Origin: Liolophura sinensis
Taxonomy: Eukaryota > Mollusca > Polyplacophora > Chitonida > Chitonidae
Direction: 5' to 3'
Assembly (NCBI RefSeq): GCF_032854445.1
Contig: NC_088302.1
Span: 29,102,979-29,166,978, forward strand
Length of the DNA: 64,000 bases
In this document: positions 13,125 to 25,700 of the stretch, in pieces
Layout of the letters: the number at the start of each line of letters is the position of its first letter
Numbering within the stretch: the first letter of the stretch is position 1
Made by a program: the position numbers and the translations under genes
Notes under the pieces: model-generated
Seen by the model: the letters and a program-made list of their open reading frames with translations, nothing else
Database searches by the model: none
What the model was told of the DNA's origin: nothing

Positions 13125-13345
13125 TTTCGCATGTTTGCAAGGTGTTTATTCGTGAAGACAATATATTCATGATATTCTGAAGACAATATTCTGTGTTGAC
13201 TCATAAAATCATAATTTTTGTTAAGCCCTGAAATTAACCAATCCGACCAATGCAGTTTGTCTCCAAAATCAAATTAATAATGTGCATAAACTACACTGAA
13301 AAGTGACCTTTCACATGTGAAAAGGCTGAGGAATTAGGCTACTTA
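13125..13345. repeat. Diverged duplicate segment, copy 2
   Basis: This is the partner of 11382-11575, with the landmarks GCATGTTTGCAAGGTGTTTA and CACATGTGAAAAGGCTGAGG. The MALT1 poly(A) candidate at 13145-13150 lies inside it. Confidence 0.7.
13145..13150 (-). terminator. Candidate MALT1 poly(A) signal
   Basis: AATAAA on the minus strand, about 280 bases after the MALT1 stop codon. Confidence 0.4.
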
Positions 13346-13426
13346 ATACAACCTTCAAAGGTGACTCTACAGAAACATCTTGAAAGCACTGTAATTTTTC
13401 TTGTGCATGTAGCAATGATCCCCAAG

Positions 13427-13795
13427 TCACCACATGTCACCACTGATGTTGACATATTTGATATCCTTTGATCCGCATGATGATGGTGGCTGACTGGGCA
13501 CTGATGACATACAGCTAGGGAAGGACGTGTTTCTAGGGCCCCCCACAGGGGACTTCCCCAGGTGTGATGGCGGGGAATTCACATAGTTCGGAGACATGTT
13601 TGCGTAGGTTGGGGGTTCATCGACCTGGTAGTGCTCCGTGGGCACACGTCTTGAAACAGTCTGATTTCTCTCCCCCTTCCAAAGGGCCAGCGTGGAGATC
13701 AGTGGGAAGCCCACACGGATAGGCTCATGTTCGTATGAGCAGTTCACGCGACGTTCATCACAGTACTGTAAACCTATTGTCAGCGTCAGAGGTTC
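13427..13795 (-). other. MALT1: MALT1 last exon: end of the C-terminal Ig-like domain and signalling tail
   Basis: The exon begins EPLTLTIGLQYC, matching the last strands of the MALT1 C-terminal Ig region, then about 100 residues rich in Pro, Ser and Asn. The tail holds three Tyr-x-Asn motifs: YANM, YVNS and YVNI, the last close to the end (YVNISGDMW). YxN is the phosphotyrosine consensus for GRB2-type SH2 domains. No clear TRAF6 motif (PxExx-aromatic/acidic) was found. Confidence 0.85.
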
Positions 13796-16700
13796 CTGAA
13801 AGAACCAAGGGAATGAATTTTTTTATTTATTTGATCGGTGTCTTACGCCATACTCAAAAACATTTCACTTATAAGGCCTGCATTATGGGCGGGAGTAAAC
13901 CCAAGGCAGGTTGCTCGCAGACCTTCTCATTTAAATGAGTTTTTTTTACAGCACGTGCACTTCACAAGTGCTTTATGCATCAGTCAAGGTTGTTACTGCA
14001 AGGTGTATCAGGCCATATAGAATATAATTCCATTCTCACAGCAATACTCGGGGATTTATAACTGTTCAAACAATTCATTTTTTCTTCCACCTGATCTAAT
14101 TTACATGTACAAACACAAGTAACATTATTAGTTAAAAGTTGAAGGCATTAACCAATACCTTGAGTTTCTGGAGGTCTTGTAGGACTATTTTTGTTCGGAC
14201 TGGCGAATCACTCAGCTTCCCAACATCCATCACTGACAATGTCTGAAAACAACATTGCAGAATCATAATTATTTCACAAAATCACAAGTGATAGGTTTAC
14301 AATCCAAATAACACAAATACTACCACTAAAAAATAATTATTAGATACACAATCTACAAGTAAACAGCATAAATACTATTTCTCTTCATGCACTGGTTCAT
14401 ACATTTTACAAAGAACTACACCATAAACTATCTGATATACATGTACTTCCTACCACAATGTTGTTGCCAAGTTTACAACTGTACCCTGCATACCACCAGA
14501 TTTAGTTCGTGTTAAGTTTCTTCACTATAGCCAACCACTGCAATATAAACGTGGGATACTACATAATCCCATACGATATACAATATATACAATATATAGA
14601 AACCCTACGTTGAAAACAGAACACAGACAGCTTCCAAGGCGAGAATGTTAAATCCCGCATACTTTTGTGCAGCCACATGTGATTGGTCAATACGAACCAT
14701 CTCTTCGTAAAAGATGACACCATTAGTATTGCATACTGATTAGCATCATAGGGGATGAATGTAACCTATAGATCCACTGTTATTTACGACGGCCACCATT
14801 TGATTCATCTGACTTCGCAAAGTTCCAGAAGACCAGCCCTTCCTTGGTCATATATATCTTCAGCTCTTACCACTTGTTGTTTGACCTCTGACATTCCACA
14901 CCACCCTGTCAGAAAGTCCCCATCTGGACGTCAGTACCCCATGGTTACTACACTACATGTTATGAGCCGTCTTCTTAGAAAATACTCTTACAGAAGCAAA
15001 TAATAGCCTTTTTTTAATAAAATGATACTTTTGACCTCAACATTCTCCTAATAAGGAATTCTGATCAAATTTCACAACATGCACTTAAGGGTCCCTCAAA
15101 GGCAGATGACTCAATCAGAATCAAGCAAGATGGGTCACTCGAAAAAGCTAACCTTCCAGTGAAATATCATACATGAAATAACCTGAAATAACCAGGACAG
15201 GTAGAAATACTATTCAGTCGACGATGCATTTAATTATTTGACCGTTGTTTACTGCCATGCAAACTCAGCAATTTTTCACTTATGCAAAAATGGTCAGTGT
15301 GGTTATGGGTGGAGGAAACCGGTACATGGGGTAAAACCAATGACAATTGGCAAGTTACCAATGAACTTTTCCATATGTGACGTGCAGATATGCATACATT
15401 ATTGGTACAAGTGAATGTCTTCATTGAACATGAGACTGCATAACCTCTTACCGTCGCCAAGGTCTGACGAACGGAGTGAGCAATACAAGTCAGGCGGAAC
15501 AATATGTGGTGGCTTACCAGGGGTAGGTTGACAATCCATGCATGACAGTCCTTAGTTGTGCCTGGGTTAGTCACGGTGAGGACGATAGACAGAACATTAG
15601 AGAAATCTGCATAGTACTCCAGATCTACTGTCACCCCCAGATGTTTGATGTGAACACGGCAGTTGTCTGGCTTTACTGTCAGGAAAGATAAGCATCTTAT
15701 ACAAAAGCTGATCTCTCTCCACAAAAGAACATCTGACACCATAAATAAACGCTGGTAAAATATAAAAGTAACCACTCTGTCAAATGTGGTATTTTACACT
15801 TTGACACATCGGTGATATTTTACACACTGACACATCGGTTGTATTTAACTCTGACACATCAGCGATATTTTACATCAGTGGTATCTTACACTTTGATGCA
15901 TCCGTGATATTTTACACTTTGTAATTCACATATCAGGGGTATTTTTCACTCTGACACCTCAGTGATGTTTTAAACTCTGACACATAAGTGATACCATTTT
16001 GTTACATTTTTTAAACTTTTAACAAAATAATTACAAGGCTAAATGGCACACATATGTAATAGCGACATCTTTTATGAGATATAATACGTGTATCAAAAGT
16101 TTCGAGGACAGAATCTGTTTTCAATGTTGTCAGAGTACACAGAAATAAACCTTGATTTAAACCAGTCACCTAATTTACGGGAAATGTGGGCTTTCCCAGC
16201 AATTTTTCCCATTTAAGATGTATTAACATGACTGGAAAGTCCTGAAAAATGGGAAAATCATAAAAAAGGTCAAAATTGGAGAGCATAGAAGGGTCGAGTT
16301 TTTTGTGGAATACTTTAGTGTCAGATGTAAAACATAAAAACGAACTGGTGTTCGTCATTCTCTTCATTTGTTGAACAGCTCAATACGGCTGATTTACTCA
16401 CCATGGGCATTGCACCACAATTCTGTTCGTTCGTTGAAAACCTCAATACGGCTGTTGTACTCACCATGGGCATTGCGCCACAACTCTGTTCCTTTGTTGA
16501 ACAGCTCAATACAGCTGATTTACTCACCATGGGCATTGCACCACAACTCTGTCCGTTTGTTGAACACCTCAATACGGCTGATGTACTCACCATGGGCACT
16601 GCACCACAACTCTGTTCCTTTGTTGAACACCTCAATACAGCTGATGTACTCACCATGGGCATTGCGCCACAACTCTGTTCCTTTGTTGAACAGTTCAATA

Positions 16701-19700
16701 CGGCTGATGTACTCACCATGGGCATTGCGCCACAACTCTGTTCGTTTTTTGAACACCTGAGTATGGCCAGTATACAGGATCTTGTCAGCCAGGGATCTTT
16801 CGGGCTCCCCAAGGTTTGTGCTCACTTCAGCGATCTGGTACTTGTTGACCTTAGGGTCACTGCTTATGTCTGGTCAGAAGTACAAACACAAGTGACAGCC
16901 TCAAATAATTCTGGTACATCTTAAGTCTTGTGAATATTGAAGGATACAGACAAGTACAGATCTGAGCAGACTTCAGTATCTGTCTGAAGTGTAACTGTTG
17001 CACATCTCAACTGACAAGCCTTAACCATAGAGGTAATATGCTTGAATTCAGCTACTGGTGAAGCAAACCAAGACTAATAAAGTAATACAAGTCATAACGC
17101 CAAGCAAAAGTAGCGTAATGGTTGAAGGATTTCACTACATGGGTCACACATGGATTTGAACTCAGGTCTCTGCAACCAAAGTCCAACGCTCTACCAACTG
17201 AGCTAAAGGGAAATTCCCACTATATGCTGCTAGTATTAGCACTGGAAAGCTGCTCTCGTTACAGTAGTAATATGACCATAAAGTCAACCAAGGCTAGTAA
17301 TGTGTGTCATAAAGCCAACCAAAACTAGTAACATGGGTCATAAAACTGGCCAAGATTGGTAATGAAGATCATTAAGCCAGCCAAAATTAGTAATATAGGT
17401 CATAAAGCAAACCAAGATGTGTAAAGTGGGTCATAAAGCCAACCAAGACAAGTAAAGTGTGTCAAAAAGCCAACCAAGACAAGTAAAGTGGGTCATACAG
17501 CCAACCAAGACTTGTAATGTCAGTCATAAAGCCAACAAAGACAAGTAAAGTGGGTCATAAAGCCAACCAAGACTTGTAATGTCAGTTATAAAGCCAACCA
17601 GGACAAATAAAGTGGGTCATAAGGCCAACCAAGACTTGTAATGTCAGTTATAAAGCCAACCATGACAAATAAAGTGGGTTTTAAGGCCAACCAAGACATG
17701 TAATGTCAGTTATAAAGCCAACCAAGACAAGTATTGTTGGTCAGTCATAAAGCCAATCAAGACAAGTATTGTTGGTCAGTTATAAAGCCAATCAAGACAA
17801 GTATTGTTGGTCAGTTATAAAGCCAACCAAGACAAGTATTGTTGGTCAGTTATAAAGCCAACCAAGACAAGTATTGTTGGTCAGTTATAAAGCCAACCAA
17901 GACAAGTATTGTTGGTCAGTCATAAAGCCAATCAAGATTAATCTACATCTATTCTCTAATGCACTCAGAAAATACATCTTAAACTTAATTTTACATTATA
18001 CATTTAAAATAAACGAAAATTGTAGCAGTTTTTACCTATGAGCAAATTACTCTTCTAAGAACAAAAGAAATCATTACCTCTTCTCACTTCAGCAAAGACA
18101 CTCTCCACGGGTTTTCTCCTACACAGGTGCTTTCGCAGGTGTTTGACTAGAACTCCATTGGGCTCTGGTAATACAGAAAAAACTTTCCCCAATACATTGA
18201 AATACAGAACCTAATTTAATCCATCTTCCATCTGGAACTTTTATATACATGTCTATGTAGATTTTAGTTAATTGGTTCTTGGTGGTTGCTAATGTTTTAC
18301 AGCAATGAGTTATCTTCATTTACAGATGGTTGATCAAAATTACATATTAGAGTGGTTGGTTTGTTTGCTTTGGGTTTAACATTCTGGGTGTTGATCCACA
18401 ACATTTGAGATCACAACATAACCACCCCGTTCTTTTCGTGAATTAATAAGTTATGATTCCTGAATTACTCATTATCTAGAACTATATTTATTTATTTATT
18501 TATTTATTTATTTGATTGGTCTTTTACGCCGTACTCAAGAATATTTCAATTATACGACGGCGGTCAGCATTATGTTGGGTGGAAACCAGACAGAGCCCGG
18601 GGGAAACCCACGGCCATCCGCAGGTTGCTGACAGACCTTCCCACTTACGGCAGGAGAGGAAGCCAGCATGAGCATCTAGAACTATAGATGTATGGGGGTC
18701 ACAAAAGTAAAACAAAAGTGTGTGACAAAAAGCATCTAAATTACAGGTCATTAATAAAATTCCACATGTCTTGATTCTTTTCCTCGCCAATATGTTTGGT
18801 CTTAAGTGTATGGCACAGTGATTTGAGAGATAATAGCTAGTCAGACATAAATGCATCATACGCATCATATATAATTCTAGACGTGTAAAATCTTCCAATA
18901 AAGATGGAATCAATTTTTATAAATAGAAACATTATTAATAATATCATTGATAAAATTTTATGGAACAACGTTTAAAACACACTTAATATAAATAAATAAA
19001 TATTAAGTACTGTTTTGCAGTTAATAAAAACTAATTAGCCGAACATGTATTAATGAAATGAAACCTTTTTTCTTGTTTTTAAAAAAAAATCTAAGGAATG
19101 GTTTGCCCTCCTCAAATAAATTAATACTATAATTTTCCATATTACAAGAGTTTAATTTTTTGATTGATATTAACTTCATAGTCAGTATTTTTTACTTACA
19201 CTAATACATTCAGTTTAATGAGAAAAGGAAACTGGAGAATCACCAACCAATCTTCACTAAAAGTTACAAATGGCCACATACGTGTCACATTAGCACCAGA
19301 AGCAGTACTATACAATGTACACTGATGCTTTTTTAAATATAGCCACATGTCCAAGTAAGTAGAATATTTTTTAATGTACATGTTTATATCCAAACAAATT
19401 ACAACTTGTGAAAAGATGGACTGCGCTGAACGTACCATACCGAGCTCCTTAGCCTGCAGCTTACCTTCATTTACCCGAGCTTTGACCTCATCCTGGGTTT
19501 GCTTCCTGTATAAATGGCCCAGTGGCATGTGTTCAGATCTTTTCTCAAACTCATAAGCCCGCATGCCCAAAGTTCTGAAATCATCCAACAGGTACAGTAT
19601 TAAGGAAAGCAGATAGTTACACTTCATGACAAAATTTTGAGCCAAGAATTCTAAAAGCAATAAACCACGCCCTCAGAGGTGAAGTTGACAGGAAGTATAT

Positions 19701-22700
19701 GGCATAACATGGAAGTCTTGATTTTATTTATTTATTTGATTAGCGTTTTACGCTGTACTCAAGAATATTTCATTTAGACAACAGTGGACCTCATTATGAT
19801 GGGAGGAAACCAGGTAGAGCCCGACACAGGTTGCTGACAGATCTTCCCATGTACGACCGGACAGGAAGCTGTAAATGTTGAGTTAGGAAACTAAAGACAC
19901 TGCAACATCAATGAATCCATAACAACCTGACATCATTGCCATATACTTTAAGCTCATCACTTCAGGCCTGCTACCACTGAAGATCCATGCTACACTAAAG
20001 TGGTGATGTCACAAACCAGAAAGGTCCATCTCTCATAAGTTAAACATGAAACCATCATATTTATCACCTCTGCTAAAATCGAGTGTTTATTTGTGTGTCT
20101 GTCAGCTACATTACAAAAAAAAAAAATGCATCGAGTTGGCTCAAACTTTGTGCACAGGTTTTAAAGCCGATACATGAAATTCTGGTGGCGTACGAGATGG
20201 GAATCAGGATGCTGGATGAAATTGGCGAGAACTGCAGAGTATTGTCTTAGGTCTGTAGTGCTTGAGGGAAATCTACATGTAGTTTCACGCCATACTCAAG
20301 AAGTTTTAATTTCCAACCCTTCCTACTTGTGATCTACTCACTTGTGTGCTATATTGGAGGACAACAAGTAGTCTTAAACTAAGGCAAGCACCAAAAGTTT
20401 GTATGAAGCAATCAAAAGACCGAGGTCTAACTTACGTAGCATATAAGTAGATGACATTCCCAGATGGTCGAGGGACGTAATGTTCTAGCGATGTGTCGGG
20501 TGGATTATCAGATCTGTAACAAATGATTACACATATAAGCAATATTTACACACAGACAGAGGAACAAATACACTGTAGTTCAATCTCAAATAACAGCCTT
20601 CACAACAGTAAAGATACATCATTCTATGTTGTTTGGGGAAACAGCATTTTATTGAAATTAAATGTTCCTTTCCCAGCTCGTCATGACGATGTCATTATTT
20701 ATTGTATTGATTGGTGTTTTATGATGGCCATGACGTCACAAAGACAAGTCTTGATATAGCAAAGGTTCAAGGTCCTGCTTCACACTAGAGGAAGTGCTAT
20801 TCTGCATCATTTGTAGAATTCAACAAATCTCACCATCTACACAGTTAATGAAATACCCATACATGTAGCATTGGTCCTATTATCATTTGATTACTCGATC
20901 TGACAGGAAGAATAAAAGTGGCATAAAAACTGCATATGGAAAAACACATCTGTGTCACATGTCACTATGAACAAAAACATATCTGTGTCACAGGCCGCTA
21001 TGAACAAAAACACATCTTTGTCACAAGCCACTATGAACAAAAACACATCGGTGTCACATGCCACTATGAACAAAAACACATCGGCGTTACAAGCCACTAT
21101 GAACAAAAACACATCTGTGTCACAAGCCACTATGAACAAAAACACATCTGTGTCACATGCCAATATGAACAAAAACACATCATTGTCACATGTCACTATG
21201 AACAAAAACACATGTGTGTCACATGTCACTATAAACAAAAACACATGTGCGTCACATGTCACTATAAACAAAAACACATGTGTGTCAAATGTCACTATAA
21301 ACAAAAACAAATCTGTGTCACATGCCACCATGAACAAAAACACATAATATTTATTTACATGTATTTATTTATTTATTTATTTGATTGGTGTTTTTTTTGC
21401 CTCAGGAATATTATACTTATATGACGGTGGCCAGCATTATGGTGAAAGCATATCTCCACTGGAGCATTTCTCAGATTTTGGTGAAACCCATGCCCATATG
21501 CGCGATCCTGGTAGATCTTCCCATGTACAACTGAAGAGGAAACCAACACAAGTCGAGCTGAACTCACAGCAATTGCATTGGTGCGACACTTCGGAGTAAC
21601 TGTGCTGCGCTAGCACACTAATCACTAAGCCATGGAGCCACCCCATGGGACACAAAAAGAAACCAATTAAGCCCATGTATTCTAACTCAATTTGTAATTC
21701 AGATTCAGATGCACAATTATAGAGTCAAACCTAAAAGTTATCCAGCAAATGACAGTAGGCAGAGCTTACATGAATAATACTTGGTAGCTTACTTGATACG
21801 GCAGCAGTCCAGGATCATGGTGCAGAGGGCGGGGTTTGCATCCTGCATCTGCTGTACAACTTTCTGGGCGCACAGACAGTTACTAGAGCTGTAGCCTGTG
21901 GGGGCATCCTGCGGCACCAGGTAACACTGACCTTTCTCCTCTATACCATGACCGCAGAAGTAGAACAGACCATACACCCCACTGTTCCCAGGGCCATCAG
22001 ACCTCAGTAAACTGCAGAACTTTTCCACCGCTGCTTCCATCTCCCCCAGGGTCAGGTTTAAAAGGGTGACGACCTTAAAATCCATGGAGCGCAGCAGTTC
22101 AGCTAACACCTGCACATCAACTTTGGGTGCCTTCAGCAAATCAGTGCCAGAGTAATCGTAGTTTCCTATTAGCAAAGCTATTTTGTCTGTCGCTGAAAAT
22201 AAATCACAACATAAATATTTACTTATTTATATGATTGGTGTTTTACGCCGTACTCAAGAATATTTCACTTATACGACCGGGGCCAGCATTATGGTGGGAA
22301 GAAACCAGGCAGAGTCTGGGGGAAACCCACGACCATCCACAACATAAACACATCATGTTACCATCCACATACCAGTCAATGAAAATAACACAGACTTTTT
22401 AATACTAATTCTGCTTCATTATGAGATTTCTTGTGGTCTTAGGAATGTGTTTTGAAGTTTACCTGAAAAGTAGGATGATGTTCTACTCGAAAAACGTAAA
22501 TGTTACAACCAAAAGTAACATTTCAAAACCTTTCTTTGCTTTTAGAAATGAAATGTTCACATCCTACAGAGCTGAATTCCATGCAATATATTAATATTAT
22601 TCATAAATCACTTTTCAAAAGAAGAAAATTATACAAATTAGATTTTATAAGCATATTTAATAGAGAGTAACTTGATGTCGCACCGTACAGAGCTGAATTC

Positions 22701-25700
22701 CATGCAATACATTAATATTATTCATAAATCACTTTTCAAACGAAGAAAATTATACAAATTAGATTTTATAAGTATATTTAATAGAGAGTAAATTGATGTC
22801 ACACCGTACAGAGCTGAATTCCATGCAATATATTAATATTATTCATAAATCACTTTTCAAAAGAAGAAAATTATACAAATTAGATTTTATAAGCATATTT
22901 AATAGAGAGTAAATTGATGTCACACCGTACAGAGCTGAATTCCATGCAATATATTAATATTATTCATAAATCACTTTTCAAAAGAAGAAAATTATACAAA
23001 TTAGATTTTATAAGTATATTTAATAGAGAGTAAATTGATGTCACACCGTACAGAGCTGAATTCCATGCAATATATTAATATTATTCATAAATCACTTTTC
23101 AAAAGAAGAAAATTATACAAATTAGATTTTATAAGCATATTTAATAGAGAGTAACTTGATGTCGCACCGTACAGAGCTGAATTCCATGCAATATATTAAT
23201 ATTATTCATAAATCACTTTTCAAAAGAAGAAAGTTATACAAATTAGATTTTATAAGTATATTTAATAGAGAGTAAATTGATGTCACACCGTACAGAGCTG
23301 AGTTCCATGCAATATATTAATATTATTCATAAATCACTTTTCAAAAGAAGAAAATTATACAAATTAGATTTTATAAGTATATTTAATAGAGAGTAAATAA
23401 AATCCATACCTGTATGGACAGTTCCAACATTAGAGGGCAATGTGGGCACATCATAGTCAAGCCTGAGGAATGCCCCAGCAGAGATAAGCTCCAGAGATCT
23501 GTTCCAAACTCGACATTGAAAACTGCCTTCTTGATCATATGACTTTATGTCACGAATAATGAGTTCATGTCTGGTCTCACCTGATTTTCGGCAAAAATAC
23601 AAAAAAATATAGCAAAAATATTTAACTAAATTTTTACGAAAACATTTGTTTAATAAGTGTTACATCCCTTACTTACACATGTTGGCACATTTTGCTTGAT
23701 TCTGACTGATCCATCCACTGTATAGGGCCACTTCATTTTTTCATGAAGTTTAAGTAATTTCTTAGAAAAAATATTAAAATCATTTTAAGGTATTTAAGTG
23801 CTTCTGAAATTGCATTTTTACATACCAAACTTATTTCACATAGGCAAAATACAGTGTACCAAAAATTCACAGTAATTCTGGACATATGGATGACAGCCTA
23901 CGATTTGTTTAAAGAGCATGCAACTTTTTTATGTACAACAACATCACAAAATCAAGTAAACATCAAAACATCCAAACATCTTTAAGATGTCACATGCTCT
24001 CCTTTAGATATAATCTCGTAAAGCCTTCACATGATTCTTTCAATAGATCATGTCTTAAATTAAAAAATCCAAACTTTTTTAAGCTTGCTTTGGAAGGGTT
24101 TCAAGATCCAAGAGTATAATATTACTCCACTATTGCAGAGCCCATGGAAGCGAAATCTATAGACAAGGAAAGCAAAACAGCACATTTTTTCCCCCCAGTC
24201 ACATGCTTTTACCGATTTTTCATTGGTTAAAATTGAATGGGGGGATGTTCAATTTGCATACAAAGATAAACAGCGTAAATAAGACATTTATTATTCTAGT
24301 TTCTTTCACGTGTTTACTTAACTTGTTGTGAAATGCTCTGGATTCGAACTTCCATCAGACAGCATGTCTGGCCCATAGCCGGTTGCTTACAATACTACAC
24401 CACTCGAGTTGATGTGCTAGAACATGGTTCTTTTTGGCCTTTAAGACAGATGAATATGGTGAGGGTTGAATGCACATGTGTGTGTCACATGCCTTAGTCA
24501 CGTGAACTACATCTGAAAAGGGTCCCCTCCATATATGGCCAACTTCATTCAGCAAAGCATAAATGAACTTACATAAGCAAAGATGTAGGAAGTTACAGGT
24601 AAATATAACCCTAGTCTTCACAAAAGCCATCTGTTTTAAGGGATTATTCCTTTTTTCACACACTTTCACTCCACTTAAATGTGCATTGTTTTCACTATGT
24701 GGAAAATTATAAACAGTATCTTCAGTTTACCTGGCATAGGTCGGCCATCTTTGTACCACTGATAGTTGATTGGAAGTTCACCAACAGCCCTACACAAGAA
24801 TAATGCGTTCCCACCCTTCTCTAGGGCACAAGACTTGGGGTGAGCAATGATATCAAGTGTACAGGTTTCCATTACTGTCGCTGAAAACACCAATAAAGAT
24901 ACAGTTATTCACGCTGTTGGACAAAGCATACAAATGGTCCATGCAGACAAATACACCAGATTTGTTTAAGTTTGGGCCATGAGGTCAAAGCACAGAAACT
25001 GAGAAAAGAAATATTCAATGATGTGGATCCATGAACTTAGATATTTTATTCACTTCATTTACAGCAGTGGCTAAAAGCAGCAACTAACATGGGGAAATAC
25101 TGAAATTACTAAAGATGTCTGGCTGGATAATTTACAATGCATGATGGTGTAAGAGAAAATCTTGTTCTTGCCCTCTGAATACTTGTAAGACCCCATCACA
25201 AGACTAATCCACAAAGCAATAATCAGCTTTCTGAATGAACTGCATTCTACACACAGTTATACTTATGACAATATGTATGCATGCTTGAGTTTTTATGTCA
25301 TACATATGTACTTAAAAGTATTTCAGTCACATGACTCACAAGGAGTTGCTAGATGTGTCCATATTTACTTTGTATTAAGTTAACCCCTTAGCTGCCTTAA
25401 ACATGTTTTGGAGACAATATCTTTTAAAGAAAGAACTTGGGAGAAACTACAACACTAATGAATAAAAACATGAACCGTTTGCTGGAATAAAGTTATTGTA
25501 AGTGAGTGTGATAAAGAATGCTGCTCTTTCACCAGTACAGCAAGAGTTTCTTCCCCTTACTTTATGGATGAAATTAAAGACATAAAAGAAAGAAAGAAAC
25601 AATGTAGAAAAGAATAAGTTATAATTTATTAGCATTTTTCCTTCACCTACCTTTTGTGGCAGGTTGCAGGACAATTCTGACAGAAATGACTTTGCTTTTC

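Larger units (their letters stand above)
8404..13426. other. Lamin 3' UTR and tail-to-tail spacer to MALT1
   Basis: No coding exon is recognisable. Candidate lamin poly(A) signals AATAAA are at 9764-9769 and 10804-10809. A MALT1 signal on the minus strand (TTTATT on plus) is at 13145-13150. The spacer contains a TA microsatellite, a 78-bp tandem repeat and two diverged copies of a segment of about 200 bp. Confidence 0.6.

Noticed and set aside
16368..16924. Plus-strand ORFs of 130-173 codons across the 63-bp repeat
   Set aside because: They are mirror frames of the minus-strand MALT1 exon and its repeats.
17100..17215. tRNA gene
   Set aside because: A- and B-box sequences are present, but anticodon and acceptor stems do not pair. 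More likely a SINE head or pseudogene.
20891..21424. Repeat-protein ORFs on both strands
   Set aside because: A 33-bp minisatellite in a MALT1 intron is open in many frames. No start context, splice support or family match.
24350..24430. tRNA gene on the minus strand
   Set aside because: A B-box-like GTTCGAATCC is present, but no full cloverleaf forms. Left as a possible decayed tRNA-derived piece.
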